A stretch of 64,000 nucleotides of DNA from Hymenobacter lucidus (GCF_020447265.1 NZ_JAJADR010000002.1:744001-808000); one strand, 5' to 3'. Numbered from the stretch's first letter, positions 25,377 through 34,414 are shown. Notes: generated from the sequence alone by a model not told the origin. Translations and numbers: made by a program.

Positions 25377-26105
25377 TTAAATAGTGGATATCTGGCCGCT
25401 GTCGATGATTTTCCAGCCCTGGGCAGTTCGTTCGTAGATAAAGATGGAGTCCCAGCCGATGCTTTGCTGAGCCTGGCCGCGCACGATAAGCACGTAGCGG
25501 CCACTGGCCGAAAACAGGGGCAGACTGGCGTAGCTCACGAAGCGGTCTTGCTGCGGCCCGCGGTTCCACTCGGCTATGGCCGCGCTGATTTCCTGGCGCT
25601 GGGCCGGGGTGATGAATTGCACCTGCCGGGCCCGGGCGGGGCTGAGCGTATCGGCGGTGCTGCGCACAAACACGAACTGCCCCAGCAGCTTCGGCTGCCA
25701 CGCAAAGCGGCGTTGTGCGGCGGTATCCAAGGTTAGGATCTGCTGTCGGAACTCGCGCAGCACGGCCGGGGGCGTGTTGAGAAAAACGGCTGGCCGAATA
25801 GCAGGGTCGGCACTGTCGGGCGGGGCCAGCTTGGCGACAATGTCGGCATCAAGACTGTAGGTACGGGCGTAGAAAAAGTAGCCCCCGTCGCTGCGCACGT
25901 CGTAGTGGTCCCGAAAGGAAATACGAATGGTTTGCCGCAGAAAAGCGTGACAGGAGTCTGAATTGGGCGTGTTCAGCGGCGGCACGGTGGAGGCGGCTGG
26001 GACCTCGGGCGGCTGGCTGGGCGAACGGTCGGGGGTGGAACAGGCGGCCAGCAGCAGGACCGGCAGGCTTTTCAGCAGGTTTTTCACGGGTAGCGGAGGG
26101 CCCAT
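25377..26105 (-). CDS. Lipoprotein, uncharacterised
   Basis: 242 aa from ATG 26105, which gives a type II signal with lipobox LLAAC (cysteine near residue 22); the longer frame from 26330 puts unrelated sequence in front of it. The mature part contains a low-complexity P/S linker, then a mixed alpha-beta domain (RISFRDHYDVRSDGGYFFYARTYS, RQVQFITPAQRQEISAAI, YVLIVRGQAQQSIGWDSIFIYER). No family recognised. Expected at the inner face of the outer membrane or on the surface. Confidence 0.75.
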   Translation of the reverse strand: MGPPLPVKNLLKSLPVLLLAACSTPDRSPSQPPEVPAASTVPPLNTPNSDSCHAFLRQTIRISFRDHYDVRSDGGYFFYARTYSLDADIVAKLAPPDSADPAIRPAVFLNTPPAVLREFRQQILTLDTAAQRRFAWQPKLLGQFVFVRSTADTLSPARARQVQFITPAQRQEISAAIAEWNRGPQQDRFVSYASLPLFSASGRYVLIVRGQAQQSIGWDSIFIYERTAQGWKIIDSGQISTI

Positions 26106-26398
26106 ACGGGTCAAGGCGGGCCGGAAGATAAATTTTTCGGCCGCAGCAGAGCTGGGAACTGGAACATTATTCAGCAGAAAGCGGCAGCTACCAGTAAGTT
26201 GCCCAGGAAAAATACTCCGCCAGCTATGCCCCGGCCTATGCGTTGAACGGCTGCCGGGCCGGATATGCCCGTGGCGGGAACATATAGCGGTACGATAATG
26301 GTTTGGCACTGAAACCCACCGGCGCGGCAACGGTTTCCGCCAATTGCCGTCAGTGGTTCTATCTTGCCTTTTCCTATCTCTCCCCGACCTATTGCCGC

Positions 26399-28060
26399 AT
26401 GAGCTTCATTTCCCGTTTGTTTTTAAATTCTCTGGGGCTGGCGCTGCTGCTGCCGGCCGCTTCCTTCGCCCAAAGTGTATTGGCTCCTACCCCGCCGCCG
26501 GCCGCTACCGTGCAGCAATGGACGCACCTCGACCCGCAGAAGGACAAGGTAATGGGCATCAGTACCCAGCGCGCCTACGATGAGCTGCTCAAAACCCGCA
26601 CCGCCTCTCCCGTCATCGTGGCCGTCATTGATGCCGGCATCGATACCACCCACGAGGATCTGAAGCGGGTGCTGTGGAAAAACCCGCGCGAAATCGTGGG
26701 CAACGGCATCGACGACGATAAGAACGGCTACGTGGACGACATTCACGGCTGGAATTTCCTGGGCGGCAAAGACGGCCGCAACGTGGACGTGGACCTGTAT
26801 GAGGAAACCCGCCTGGTTGCCAAGCTCAAGCCGCTGTACGAGGGTAAAGTCCGGACGGCAGTGCCGGCTGCCAAGCGGGCCGAGTACGACCTTTATCAGA
26901 AAGTGAAGAAGGACTTCGCCGAGAAGGTGAAGGAAGAAACCGAGCAGCTGCAAGAATACAAGCCGTTGGCCGAAAACCTGGCGAGCATCAATGAGCAGCT
27001 GAAAATGGTGCTGGGCGTAGAGCGCATCGATACTGCTGTGCTGCGCCGCCCACCGGTGAAGAACCCCGATGCCCGTCTTATTGGTCTTACTTCCCAGCTC
27101 TACGAAAGCCTGAAATCGTCGGGCCTGCCCGATATGGATGCCGTAGTAAAGCAGGTGCAAGAAGGGACGGTGGAAACCCAGAAGCACCTCGACTTCTCGC
27201 TCAACCCGGCCTATAAGCCCCGCGCCATCGTGGGCGACGACGAAGACAATACCAAGGACCGCAATTACGGCAACCCCGACATTACCGGCCCCGATGCGCT
27301 GCATGGCACCCACGTGGCCGGCATCATTGCTGCCGACCGCGACAATAGCCTCGGCATTCAGGGCGTGGCCGGCTCTTCGGTGCGCGTGATGGGCGTGCGG
27401 GCCGTGCCCAATGGCGACGAGCACGACAAGGACGTAGCCAATGCCATCCGCTACGCCGTGGATAATGGCGCCCAGATCATCAACATGAGCTTCGGCAAGT
27501 ACTACTCGCCCCACCGCGACGCGGTGGAAGAGGCCATTCGCTACGCCGGCTCCAAGGGCGTGCTGCTGGTACACGCGGCCGGCAACGAGTCGAAGAACGT
27601 GGACGTGGTGACGCACTACCCAGCCCCAGCGCCGCTGACTGGCACGGCTTATCCCAACTTTATTACGGTGGGCGCCTCGGGCAGCACCAACGACGCCCAG
27701 CTGACGGCCAACTTCTCCAACTACGGCAAGAAAGTCGACGTTTTCGCGCCCGGCGTGGGCATTTACTCCACTATGCCCGGCAGCAAATACGGCAATGAAA
27801 GCGGCACCAGCATGGCCGCACCCACCGTGGCCGGCGTAGCAGCAGTGCTCAAGTCGTACTTCCCCCAGCTCACGGCCACTGATTTGAAGCGCATCATCAT
27901 GCAGTCGGCCGCGCCGGTACATACCAAAGTGCCACAGCCCGGCGACAAGAAAACGGTGGACTTCACCCAGCTTTCGAGCACCGGCGGCGTAGTGAATCTG
28001 TATAAAGCCGTGCAGCTGGCCGCCCAGCAAACCCAGAAAGGCAGCAGCTCGGGCCAATAA
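26399..28060 (+). CDS. S8 family serine peptidase (subtilase), secreted
   Basis: 553 aa from ATG 26399, signal peptide ending SFAQ at about 25. Catalytic triad: D78 in AVIDAGIDTTH, H302 in HGTHVAG, and S in GTSMAAP near residue 505; oxyanion Asn in HAAGNE. The Asp-to-His distance is unusually long because of a roughly 150-residue charged helical insert (about 135-285) rich in K, E and Q. Extracellular or periplasmic endopeptidase; no sorting domain is seen at the C-terminus, so it is probably periplasmic. A strong terminator follows. Confidence 0.94.
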   Translation: MSFISRLFLNSLGLALLLPAASFAQSVLAPTPPPAATVQQWTHLDPQKDKVMGISTQRAYDELLKTRTASPVIVAVIDAGIDTTHEDLKRVLWKNPREIVGNGIDDDKNGYVDDIHGWNFLGGKDGRNVDVDLYEETRLVAKLKPLYEGKVRTAVPAAKRAEYDLYQKVKKDFAEKVKEETEQLQEYKPLAENLASINEQLKMVLGVERIDTAVLRRPPVKNPDARLIGLTSQLYESLKSSGLPDMDAVVKQVQEGTVETQKHLDFSLNPAYKPRAIVGDDEDNTKDRNYGNPDITGPDALHGTHVAGIIAADRDNSLGIQGVAGSSVRVMGVRAVPNGDEHDKDVANAIRYAVDNGAQIINMSFGKYYSPHRDAVEEAIRYAGSKGVLLVHAAGNESKNVDVVTHYPAPAPLTGTAYPNFITVGASGSTNDAQLTANFSNYGKKVDVFAPGVGIYSTMPGSKYGNESGTSMAAPTVAGVAAVLKSYFPQLTATDLKRIIMQSAAPVHTKVPQPGDKKTVDFTQLSSTGGVVNLYKAVQLAAQQTQKGSSSGQ

Positions 28061-28082
28061 ATCTGAGGTAAACACAACCACA

Positions 28083-28116
28083 AAAAGAGGCAACGGCGCA
28101 AGTCGTTGCCTCTTTT
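28083..28116. terminator. Bidirectional terminator between subtilase and DUF3667 genes
   Basis: A 13-bp stem AAAAGAGGCAACG with complement and an 8-nt loop; A run left, TTTTGTTTG right. Confidence 0.85.
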
Positions 28117-28146
28117 GTTTGTCAAACGAGTAGTGGCAAGGCCGCC

Positions 28147-28926
28147 TCAGCGAAACACGTACAGGTGAAAGGCCACATAGTTCAGCCCCACGCTGGCCAT
28201 GATGCTGAGCACCACCACCAGCGTAGCCCGCCAGATGGCGCCCACCCACCGCAGCCCCAGGGCCTGCCGGCTCACCAGCACCAGATACAGCAGAATAATA
28301 AGCACCTGCAGGGAGTTGCCAATGTTGTTGACGGCCTGTACCTTAATCTGTAATGCCCACAAACCCAGCCATAGCGCCAGCAGATACAGATGAAACGCCG
28401 AGCCGATGACGACGTGCACGAAAAAGCTTTCGGCGTAATTCAGGCCCCGTGGCCGGTATATGAGCCAGGTAAAGAGCGAGTAAATCGGCAAGAGCAGTAG
28501 CAGCCACCAGATATTATAGTACTTGCCCACGTAGCGAAAATACTCACCGACCCGCGCCACGTGCAGCGCCGCCATGTGGCTGGCGTAGCGCTGCTGCATT
28601 TCGTTGCCGGTGAGGTCGTAGTAATGCAGCAGCGCGGCAGCCGCGGCGGCAAAGCCCACGACCAGCAGCAGAAACTGGAACGGGTTGAAGTAGCGCTTGC
28701 GCCGGCCGGCCAGATAATCGGCCACCACTTGGCCGGGCTGTAGCAGCACCTGCATTATGTAGCGCCCGATGGTGCTGTCGGCATGAGTGAAGCTGTGCAC
28801 TATTTCGTGCAGCACATGCCTCACCGAGAGGCGGTGCGGGCGTTTCTGGCCGCAGGCCGGGCAATAGTTTCCTGTCAGCTCGGGCTGGCCGCAGTTCAGG
28901 CAAGGGGCTGAAGCAGAAGTAGACAT
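28147..28926 (-). CDS. DUF3667 zinc-ribbon membrane protein
   Basis: 259 aa from ATG 28926. N-terminal zinc ribbon CLNCGQPELTGNYCPACGQK, followed by RLSVRHVLHEIVHSFTHADSTIGRYIMQVLLQPG, the DUF3667 signature, then four to five membrane helices. The ribbon faces the cytoplasm. The family is common in Bacteroidota with no known function. The gene is divergent from the MOSC gene. Confidence 0.9.
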   Translation of the reverse strand: MSTSASAPCLNCGQPELTGNYCPACGQKRPHRLSVRHVLHEIVHSFTHADSTIGRYIMQVLLQPGQVVADYLAGRRKRYFNPFQFLLLVVGFAAAAAALLHYYDLTGNEMQQRYASHMAALHVARVGEYFRYVGKYYNIWWLLLLLPIYSLFTWLIYRPRGLNYAESFFVHVVIGSAFHLYLLALWLGLWALQIKVQAVNNIGNSLQVLIILLYLVLVSRQALGLRWVGAIWRATLVVVLSIMASVGLNYVAFHLYVFR

Positions 28927-29014
28927 GGAGCAACCGAAGGGCAATGCTAGGCCCGTAAAGAAAGAACTTTTCGCGGCCTTTCCACCGGAGCTTCGCCTAC
29001 GTTGCCTAGCTGCT

Positions 29015-29022
29015 TACCTTTG
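29015..29022 (+). promoter_or_regulatory. Possible -7 box for MOSC gene
   Basis: TACCTTTG matches TAnnTTTG and lies only 4 nt before the chosen ATG 29027, so the transcript would be leaderless or nearly so. The -33 region is weak (TTCG, 19 nt upstream). Confidence 0.35.
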
Positions 29023-29026
29023 GGCT

Positions 29027-29842
29027 ATGGCCGCTCCTCTCATCCTCTCCGACCTCTACATTTACCCCGTCAAGTCCCTGGGCGGTATCCGCGTTACGGA
29101 AGCCGTGGTGGAGGCCCGCGGCCTGCGCCACGACCGGCGCTGGCTGATTGTGGACGAGCGGAATCAGTTTATGACCCAGCGCCAAACAGCTGAAATGGCC
29201 CTGCTGAAAGTGCTGCCGGCCTACAACGGCTTTCTGCTGACCCACACCGGCCGCCCCGAGCTACTACCGCTCTACGTGCCCTTCGAAGCCACGCCCGAGC
29301 GCACGTTGTTCGTCACCATCTGGGACGATATGGTGTTTGCCTGGCGCGGTACTCCCGCCGCCGATGCCTGGCTGACCGACGCCCTGGGCCGCGTGTGCCG
29401 ACTGGTATACATGTCGGATATGGTGATGCGCGGCACCGACGGCGGCGCGGTAGCCGGCAATGTAAGCTTCGCCGATGCCTACCCGTTTCTAGTTATCGGC
29501 GAGTCGTCGTTGCAGGAGCTGAACGCGCGCCTGGCACAGCCCGTACCCATGGACCGTTTCCGCCCCAACCTGGTGTTCAGCGGCGGGACGCCCTACGAGG
29601 AAGAAACCTGGCGCGACTTTCACATCGGCGGGCTGCCATTCCAGGGCGTGCGGCCCTGCGGCCGGTGCGTCGTCACCACCATCGACCAGGAAACTGCCCA
29701 AAAAAGTGCCGAGCCGCTCCGCACCTTAGCCACCTACCGCACCCAGGGCAACAAGGTCATGTTTGGGCAGAACGCCACCGGACCGAGCACCGGCGTGTTG
29801 CGCCTCGGCGACGAACTGACCGTTCGTAGCCATTTGGCCTAA
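29027..29842 (+). CDS. MOSC domain protein (MOSC_N and MOSC)
   Basis: 271 aa from ATG 29027 (MAAPLILSDLYIYPVKSLGG, the family's usual start); an upstream in-frame ATG at 28925 overlaps the divergent gene. The N-terminal beta-barrel domain has GLRHDRRWLIVDE and FMTQRQ. The C-terminal MOSC domain has DAYPFLVIGESSLQELNARL, RFRPNLVFSGG and the cysteine-bearing RPCGRCVVTTID that binds sulfur carried to molybdenum cofactor. Related to YcbX and mARC amidoxime reductases but without the C-terminal ferredoxin domain. No molybdopterin genes are nearby. Confidence 0.9.
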   Translation: MAAPLILSDLYIYPVKSLGGIRVTEAVVEARGLRHDRRWLIVDERNQFMTQRQTAEMALLKVLPAYNGFLLTHTGRPELLPLYVPFEATPERTLFVTIWDDMVFAWRGTPAADAWLTDALGRVCRLVYMSDMVMRGTDGGAVAGNVSFADAYPFLVIGESSLQELNARLAQPVPMDRFRPNLVFSGGTPYEEETWRDFHIGGLPFQGVRPCGRCVVTTIDQETAQKSAEPLRTLATYRTQGNKVMFGQNATGPSTGVLRLGDELTVRSHLA

Positions 29843-29943
29843 AGAAAGTGGAGCTGCTGACTGTAAGAAGGGTTCCTTATTCTACTGCGCCAGCATGGCC
29901 GGTTAGAGCCAAGTTCTGTGCTATCAAAAAGTTAACGGTGCTT

Positions 29944-29975
29944 TTTGCTGCTTATGGAAATTCACGTTAGCTTTG
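29944..29975 (+). promoter_or_regulatory. Consensus promoter upstream of DUF547 gene
   Basis: TTTG (29944-29947), 20 nt, TAGCTTTG (29968-29975), a perfect match to the Bacteroidota consensus. The expected start near 29982 leaves a leader of about 135 nt before ATG 30118, containing a 6-codon ORF (30008-30028). Confidence 0.7.
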
Positions 29976-30117
29976 AAAATCAATTGAAACCGTAAATAAT
30001 TCAACTTATGCTGCTTTCGACTTTTTGAGTTGCTGGCAGTTGGCGGCCCCATCAGCCCGCTCCGTTTTGTTCTTTGCCGTCTTTGCCGCCCTTCCCTCCC
30101 CGCCGCCTATTTTGCGC

Positions 30118-30930
30118 ATGAAGAATTCCTTTGCTGCCACCTGGTTTTCGGTACTCCTGACCTGGTTTTGTGTCCTGCCCGTGCTGGCTGCCCAGCCCAC
30201 GCCGCCCGGCCCGGCCGCCCAGGCCCTGCACGCCCCCTGGAACGAGCTGCTGCACCGCCACGTGACGCGGGAAGGAATGGTCGACTATGAAGGCTTTCTG
30301 GAAGATGAAGAACAGCTCGACGCGTACCTGCAGACGATCCGCAAAACGGCGCCCGACGAAGCCAAGTGGTCGAAAGCAGAAATTGAAGCTTACTGGCTGA
30401 ACGTGTACAACGCGGCCACCATTTACACAGTGCTGCAATACTACCCGGTAGCCAGCATGAACGAAATCCGGGTGAAGGTGCTCAAGGGCTACAAGTCGGC
30501 CTGGGAGGCGGATGCGGTGAACGTAGGCGGCAAAAACTACTCGCTCAACGCCATTGAAAAGGAGATTCTGCGGCCCCGGTTTCAGGATGCGCGCGTGCAT
30601 TTCGCCCTCGTGTGCGCCGCCACCTCTTCGCCACCCCTGCTCAACGAAGCCTACGACGGCGCCCTGCTCAACCAGCAGCTCGACGCCCAGGCCCGCCTCT
30701 TTCTCAACCGCACTGGCCTCAACCAGCTTACGGCCACCAACGTGCGCCTCTCCAGCCTATTTGATTGGTATGCCGCCGAGTTTGGCGAAGGCCCCAAGCT
30801 GATTGCCTTCCTCAACCGCTACTCAACTGTCAAAATCGAACCCACGGCCACCATCGAGTTTCTGCCCTTCGACTGGGCCCTGAATAACCGCAAGCCCACA
30901 CCCGATACGCAGGCCCTGCGCCAACGCTAA
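30118..30930 (+). CDS. DUF547 domain secreted protein
   Basis: 270 aa from ATG 30118, giving a signal peptide that ends LPVLAAQ; a TTG at 30025 would add 31 residues in front of it. DUF547 signature: WSKAEIEAYWLNVYNAATIYTVLQYYP, then KNYSLNAIEKEILRPRFQDARVHFALVCAATSSPPL with the conserved catalytic-looking H and C of the family, and FLNRYS near the end. The family is papain-like by fold prediction in the literature, but function is not established. Periplasmic. Confidence 0.9.
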   Translation: MKNSFAATWFSVLLTWFCVLPVLAAQPTPPGPAAQALHAPWNELLHRHVTREGMVDYEGFLEDEEQLDAYLQTIRKTAPDEAKWSKAEIEAYWLNVYNAATIYTVLQYYPVASMNEIRVKVLKGYKSAWEADAVNVGGKNYSLNAIEKEILRPRFQDARVHFALVCAATSSPPLLNEAYDGALLNQQLDAQARLFLNRTGLNQLTATNVRLSSLFDWYAAEFGEGPKLIAFLNRYSTVKIEPTATIEFLPFDWALNNRKPTPDTQALRQR

Positions 30931-30987
30931 AACCGGTTCAAGAACCCAAGGAGCCAATTCAGCCCTTTGAATTCTTGAACCGGTTTT
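30929..30987. terminator. Long-stem terminator between DUF547 and rtcB-like genes
   Basis: A perfect 16-bp stem (AAAACCGGTTCAAGAA and complement) with a 27-nt loop, overlapping the DUF547 stop codon (TAA at 30928-30930). It can act in both directions. Confidence 0.75.
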
Positions 30988-31051
30988 AGCATTCTACAGT
31001 CCGGGCGAATAGGCTGGCTTACCGCGCGTTTCCGGTCAACCGGCCGCTCAG

Positions 31052-32092
31052 CTACACCCCGGTAAATTTCACCGTCACGATGGGCCGGGTTTCGTCGCAC
31101 CGGATCAGGTGGGGCTGGTTAGCCAGCAGCGCGGCCGAGTCTTTGTAGGCGAAGTCGAACTCCTGCAGAATGCTACTGTCGAAGTCGCCCTGCCGGTTCA
31201 GCAGCTCCGCAAAGCGTTGACGGTACGCGTCCTTTTCCGCCTTCTTGAGCGAATGCCAGAACTTGAGCGTATCGGTGCGGCTATACCGGCGGCCAGCCCC
31301 GTGCGCGCAGCTCCAGAGGGCCTGCTGTAGCGCCGGATGCCAGCAGTTGGGCTTCACAATCAGGGAGCCCCGGCTCATGGAAAGCGGAATAACGACCTCG
31401 CCCTCGCCCACTAGCTGCGTACTGCCCTTGCGGTGAATGACGCCCTCGGCGGTAAACTCCAGCAGGTTGTGGCAGCTGTCGGCAAATACGGGCGTACCAG
31501 CAGCCACATACTGGTTGCGCCGCAGGAAGTCATAGGTTTTATCCAGAAATTCCCGACGCCGACCGGCCGCGTAGCGCAGCACCCGCTCGTACTCTTGGCG
31601 GTAGTCAGGCGTGGCCACTTCCATGGGCAGCCACTCGTGGCCAGGATTGTGCTGCTCAAGCAGGCTGCAGTTGTGCTGGTACATATAAATGCCCAGGTTG
31701 CGGCTGCCGGTGTGCACGATGAGGTACAGATAGTCGGCCGAGGACTCCAGCGCCAGAAAGTGGTTGCCGCCGCCCAGGCCCTCTTCCGTCATGCGGTGCA
31801 CCTCCCGCTCCAGGGCGCGGTAGTGCCGGGCTTTGTCGAAGGGGCGTAATACTTCCTGCCGGGGAATGCGCAGGTAAGCCACGCCGCAACCCATATCCTT
31901 GCCCGTTACCAGCGGGTAAAAAACATCGGTGGTTTGAAAGGCCACCCCTACCGGAATGGAACGTTCGGAGCAGTAGTGGATATCGGGAAAAGCGGCAATT
32001 GGCCCGATGTTTTCTTTTTCCTCGAAGGCGAGAAGGGACTGTAGCGCGTTCTGCTCCACGCCGCTACGATCCGTAAAGTAGACTGTTTGCAC
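31052..32092 (-). CDS. RtcB family RNA ligase-like protein
   Basis: 346 aa, shorter than the usual 400-480 aa RtcB. Family motifs: PDIHYCSERSIPVGVAF, GKDMGCGVAYLRI with the metal-binding cysteine, GLGGGNHFLAL, HTGSRNLG, IHRKGST and SCAHGAGRRYSR with the guanylated histidine. RtcB joins 2',3'-cyclic phosphate or 3'-phosphate RNA ends to 5'-OH ends in tRNA splicing or RNA repair, using GTP and Mn2+. The short form fits the RtcB2-like group. No archease or RtcA gene is adjacent. Confidence 0.88.
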   Translation of the reverse strand: MQTVYFTDRSGVEQNALQSLLAFEEKENIGPIAAFPDIHYCSERSIPVGVAFQTTDVFYPLVTGKDMGCGVAYLRIPRQEVLRPFDKARHYRALEREVHRMTEEGLGGGNHFLALESSADYLYLIVHTGSRNLGIYMYQHNCSLLEQHNPGHEWLPMEVATPDYRQEYERVLRYAAGRRREFLDKTYDFLRRNQYVAAGTPVFADSCHNLLEFTAEGVIHRKGSTQLVGEGEVVIPLSMSRGSLIVKPNCWHPALQQALWSCAHGAGRRYSRTDTLKFWHSLKKAEKDAYRQRFAELLNRQGDFDSSILQEFDFAYKDSAALLANQPHLIRCDETRPIVTVKFTGV

Positions 32093-32188
32093 GAGGTCTT
32101 CTTTAGGAGATAACAGAAATTAAAAGGACGCGCGCCGGGAAGCAGCCGCATAATGCGCGCGAGTTGAGGGCCTCAGCATAGGCCGCGA

Positions 32189-32196
32189 CAAAGGTA
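32189..32196 (-). promoter_or_regulatory. Possible -7 box for rtcB-like gene
   Basis: TACCTTTG on the minus strand, about 97 nt before the ATG. A TTTG at 32224-32227 lies 27 nt upstream, wider than usual. Confidence 0.35.
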
Positions 32197-32299
32197 GAAA
32201 AATATGTGATTCAGCCGGCTTGACAAATTGTCGGCTATTTCAGCGGTATTTCTCCCCACCAAGGCGCTTTTTTCCGGGTTTTGGTGTTAGCCTTCCTCT

Positions 32300-32971
32300 A
32301 TGGATAGACACTTCGTTCTCACGTTTCTGCGCGAGCTGGCCGCCAACAATCATAAGTCTTGGATGGATGCCCACCGCGCCGACTACCACCAGGCCCGCGC
32401 CATTTTCACCGAGCTGACCGCCGAGCTGCTGCGGCGCGGCCAAAGCTTCGAGCTGGGTCTCACCGGCCTCAAGCCCTCGGATGTGATGTTCCGCATCAAT
32501 AAAAACGACCGGTTTCAGCAAAGCAACGAGCCCTATAAGCGCCACATGGGCTCGGGCCTGAAGCCCGGCGGCCGGCACAGCCCGTGGGCCGGCTACTTCA
32601 TAGCCCTCGAGCCCGGCGGCGAAACCTACGTGGGCGCCGGCCGCTGGATGCCTGAGCCCGCCCAGCTGGCCCGCATCCGCCAGGAAATTCACTACTCGCC
32701 CGATACCTTTCACGCCCTACGCCAGGACGCGGCTCTGCTGCGCGAGTTCCCCGCGGGCCTCGACCTGAGCCAGAGCCTGCGCACCGCCCCCAAAGGCTAC
32801 GACCGCACCGACCCCGACATCGAGTGGCTACGGCTGAAAAGCTTCTTCGTGTGGCGCTCCTTCTCCGACGAGGAAGTGCTGCGCCCCGATTTCTTGGACC
32901 GCGTCATCACAGCCTGGCAGGCTGCCCAGCCCTGGGTGCAGTTCCTGAACGAAGCCATGACGGAGGCTTAA
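32300..32971 (+). CDS. DUF2461 family protein
   Basis: 223 aa. Typical start LTFLRELAANNHKSWMDAHRADYHQAR, then SDVMFRINKNDRFQQSNEPYKRHMG, GYFIALEPGGETYVGAGRWMP and KSFFVWRSFSDEEVL, the conserved core of DUF2461 (TIGR02453). No membrane segments; cytoplasmic. Function not established. A terminator follows. Confidence 0.92.
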   Translation: MDRHFVLTFLRELAANNHKSWMDAHRADYHQARAIFTELTAELLRRGQSFELGLTGLKPSDVMFRINKNDRFQQSNEPYKRHMGSGLKPGGRHSPWAGYFIALEPGGETYVGAGRWMPEPAQLARIRQEIHYSPDTFHALRQDAALLREFPAGLDLSQSLRTAPKGYDRTDPDIEWLRLKSFFVWRSFSDEEVLRPDFLDRVITAWQAAQPWVQFLNEAMTEA

Positions 32972-33015
32972 GCAGTAGGAATCAGGGGTATTTGGTTTGG
33001 GATTCCAGATTGCAT

Positions 33016-33051
33016 AAAAAAGGCCCGCTGAGCTGTCATTGGGCCTTTTTT
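33016..33051. terminator. Bidirectional terminator
   Basis: An 11-bp stem AAAAAAGGCCC with complement, a 14-nt loop and a seven-T run. It separates the DUF2461 gene from the convergent nucleoside kinase gene. Confidence 0.85.
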
Positions 33052-33077
33052 TATTCTTTTCGATAGTTGCTTCGGCG

Positions 33078-33701
33078 CTAAAACAGGCCGAACAGGGTGC
33101 TGTTGATCTTCTCGATGATGATACCCAGATCTTCGGGATTGTTCACGTAGTCGAGGTTGTTCACATCCACAATCAGCAGCTTGCCAAATTTATAGTTGCT
33201 AATCCACCGCTCGTAATTCTCGTTGAGGTTTTTGAGGTACTCAATCTTGATGTTGTTCTCGTAGTCGCGGTTGCGCTTGTCGATTTGCTGAATGAGCTTG
33301 GGCAAGTCGGCTTTGAGGTAGAGCAGCAAGTCCGGCGGGTCTACCATGCTGATCATCGACTCGAACAGGGCCAGATAGTTCTGGTAGTCCCGCTCGCTCA
33401 TCAATCCCGATTCGTGCAGGTTAGCCGCAAAAATGTGGGCGTCCTCATAAATCGTGCGGTCCTGGATAACGCCCTTGCTGGCACTCTGCAGCTTCTTGAT
33501 GTGCTGGGTCTGGCGGAAGCGGCTGTTCAGAAAATAAACCTGCAGGTGAAATGCCCAGCGCGGCATATCATCGTAAAAATCCTTCAGATAAGGATTGTGG
33601 TCGACATCCTCCAGGAATACTTCCCAGTTAAAATGATGCGCCAGTTTGTTAGCCAGCGTGGTTTTGCCGGCGCCAATGTTGCCGACGATTGCAATGTGCA
33701 T
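33078..33701 (-). CDS. Deoxynucleoside kinase
   Basis: 207 aa from ATG 33701; the frame's earlier ATG (33740) would hide the P-loop behind 13 odd residues. P-loop GNIGAGKTT at 8-16, EDVDHNPYL (substrate site), the QDRTIYEDAHIF motif with DR, and a lid DKRNRDYENNI. This fits bacterial deoxyadenosine/deoxyguanosine kinases, which phosphorylate salvaged deoxynucleosides with ATP. Cytoplasmic. Which base it prefers cannot be read from the motifs. Confidence 0.92.
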   Translation of the reverse strand: MHIAIVGNIGAGKTTLANKLAHHFNWEVFLEDVDHNPYLKDFYDDMPRWAFHLQVYFLNSRFRQTQHIKKLQSASKGVIQDRTIYEDAHIFAANLHESGLMSERDYQNYLALFESMISMVDPPDLLLYLKADLPKLIQQIDKRNRDYENNIKIEYLKNLNENYERWISNYKFGKLLIVDVNNLDYVNNPEDLGIIIEKINSTLFGLF

Positions 33702-33739
33702 GAGCGGGGGTGCGGGGTGCGAAACGAAAAAAGAGCCCA

Positions 33740-33747
33740 CAAAAGTA
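33740..33747 (-). promoter_or_regulatory. Possible -7 box for nucleoside kinase gene
   Basis: TACTTTTG on the minus strand, 39 nt before the ATG; a TTTTG lies about 25 nt upstream of it. Confidence 0.35.
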
Positions 33748-33970
33748 GCGGAAACCAGCCAACCGCCCGCATCAAAACGCGGCCCGAAAATATCCTGGTT
33801 TTGCTATGTAAAATAATGTATCTTAATAGTCTAGCACTTCCGGCCACTATGGCAACCGCCCGGCTGGCTGTTTGCTCGTTTTTCAGTATCTAACGTTCCT
33901 ATTGGGGCCGCTTTGGCCCTTATTCCTGCCCCGTTTCATACTCCCGCCCTGCCTACCCGCCTCCCCTTTT

Positions 33971-34414
33971 ATGACGAGCCTATCCACGTCTTATCTTGAA
34001 CTTGGAACGGTGGTCGACGACCACGGCCAGCTCATTGCCTCCTTTCGTCACTACCCCGACCAGCAGCTGCTCTACATCCGCTGGACTGGCAACCTCACAG
34101 GCCTCGAAGTCATCAAAGTAGCTAAGGCCGCCGGGCCCATTCAGCAGCAATACCACTGTCCACTGCTGCTCAACGACAAAACCGACTCCACCGGCGACTG
34201 GTCGGAGGCCCTGCCCTGGCTGGAATACGAATGGCTGCCGGTGGCCATGGAAGAAGGCCTGCGGGCCTTTGCCTACGTTTTTTCCCCCGATCTGCAGAAT
34301 CAGTTTATCAGCGTCGAGTTTGCTGAGCACGTTGGGCAGCACCTGCCCATTCAGCTTTTCTACGATGTAAGCACCGCCCTGGAATGGCTGCGGCGGCAGC
34401 ACGCGGCGGCCTAG
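33971..34414 (+). CDS. STAS/SpoIIAA-like domain protein, uncharacterised
   Basis: 147 aa from ATG 33971; an upstream ATG (33872) adds hydrophobic filler. Pattern: a first strand (LELGTVVDDHGQLIASFRHYP), LLYIRWTGNLTGLEVIKVAKAAGP, LLLNDKTDSTGDWSEALPWLEYEWLP, then AFAYVFSPDLQNQFISVEFAE and FYDVSTALEWLRRQ. The alternating strands and helices and the final ALEWL helix resemble the SpoIIAA-like/STAS fold seen in many Bacteroidota orphan proteins. Function unknown; cytoplasmic. Confidence 0.65.
   Translation: MTSLSTSYLELGTVVDDHGQLIASFRHYPDQQLLYIRWTGNLTGLEVIKVAKAAGPIQQQYHCPLLLNDKTDSTGDWSEALPWLEYEWLPVAMEEGLRAFAYVFSPDLQNQFISVEFAEHVGQHLPIQLFYDVSTALEWLRRQHAAA

Noticed and set aside
24428..25384. 318-aa frame antisense to the PIG-L gene
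   Set aside because: Gly/Val/Ala-rich mirror of codon bias with no motif; the minus-strand gene has a complete catalytic signature.
26423..28249. 608-aa frame antisense to the subtilase
   Set aside because: His/Val/Gly/Arg-rich mirror frame with no domain; the plus-strand gene has the full catalytic triad.
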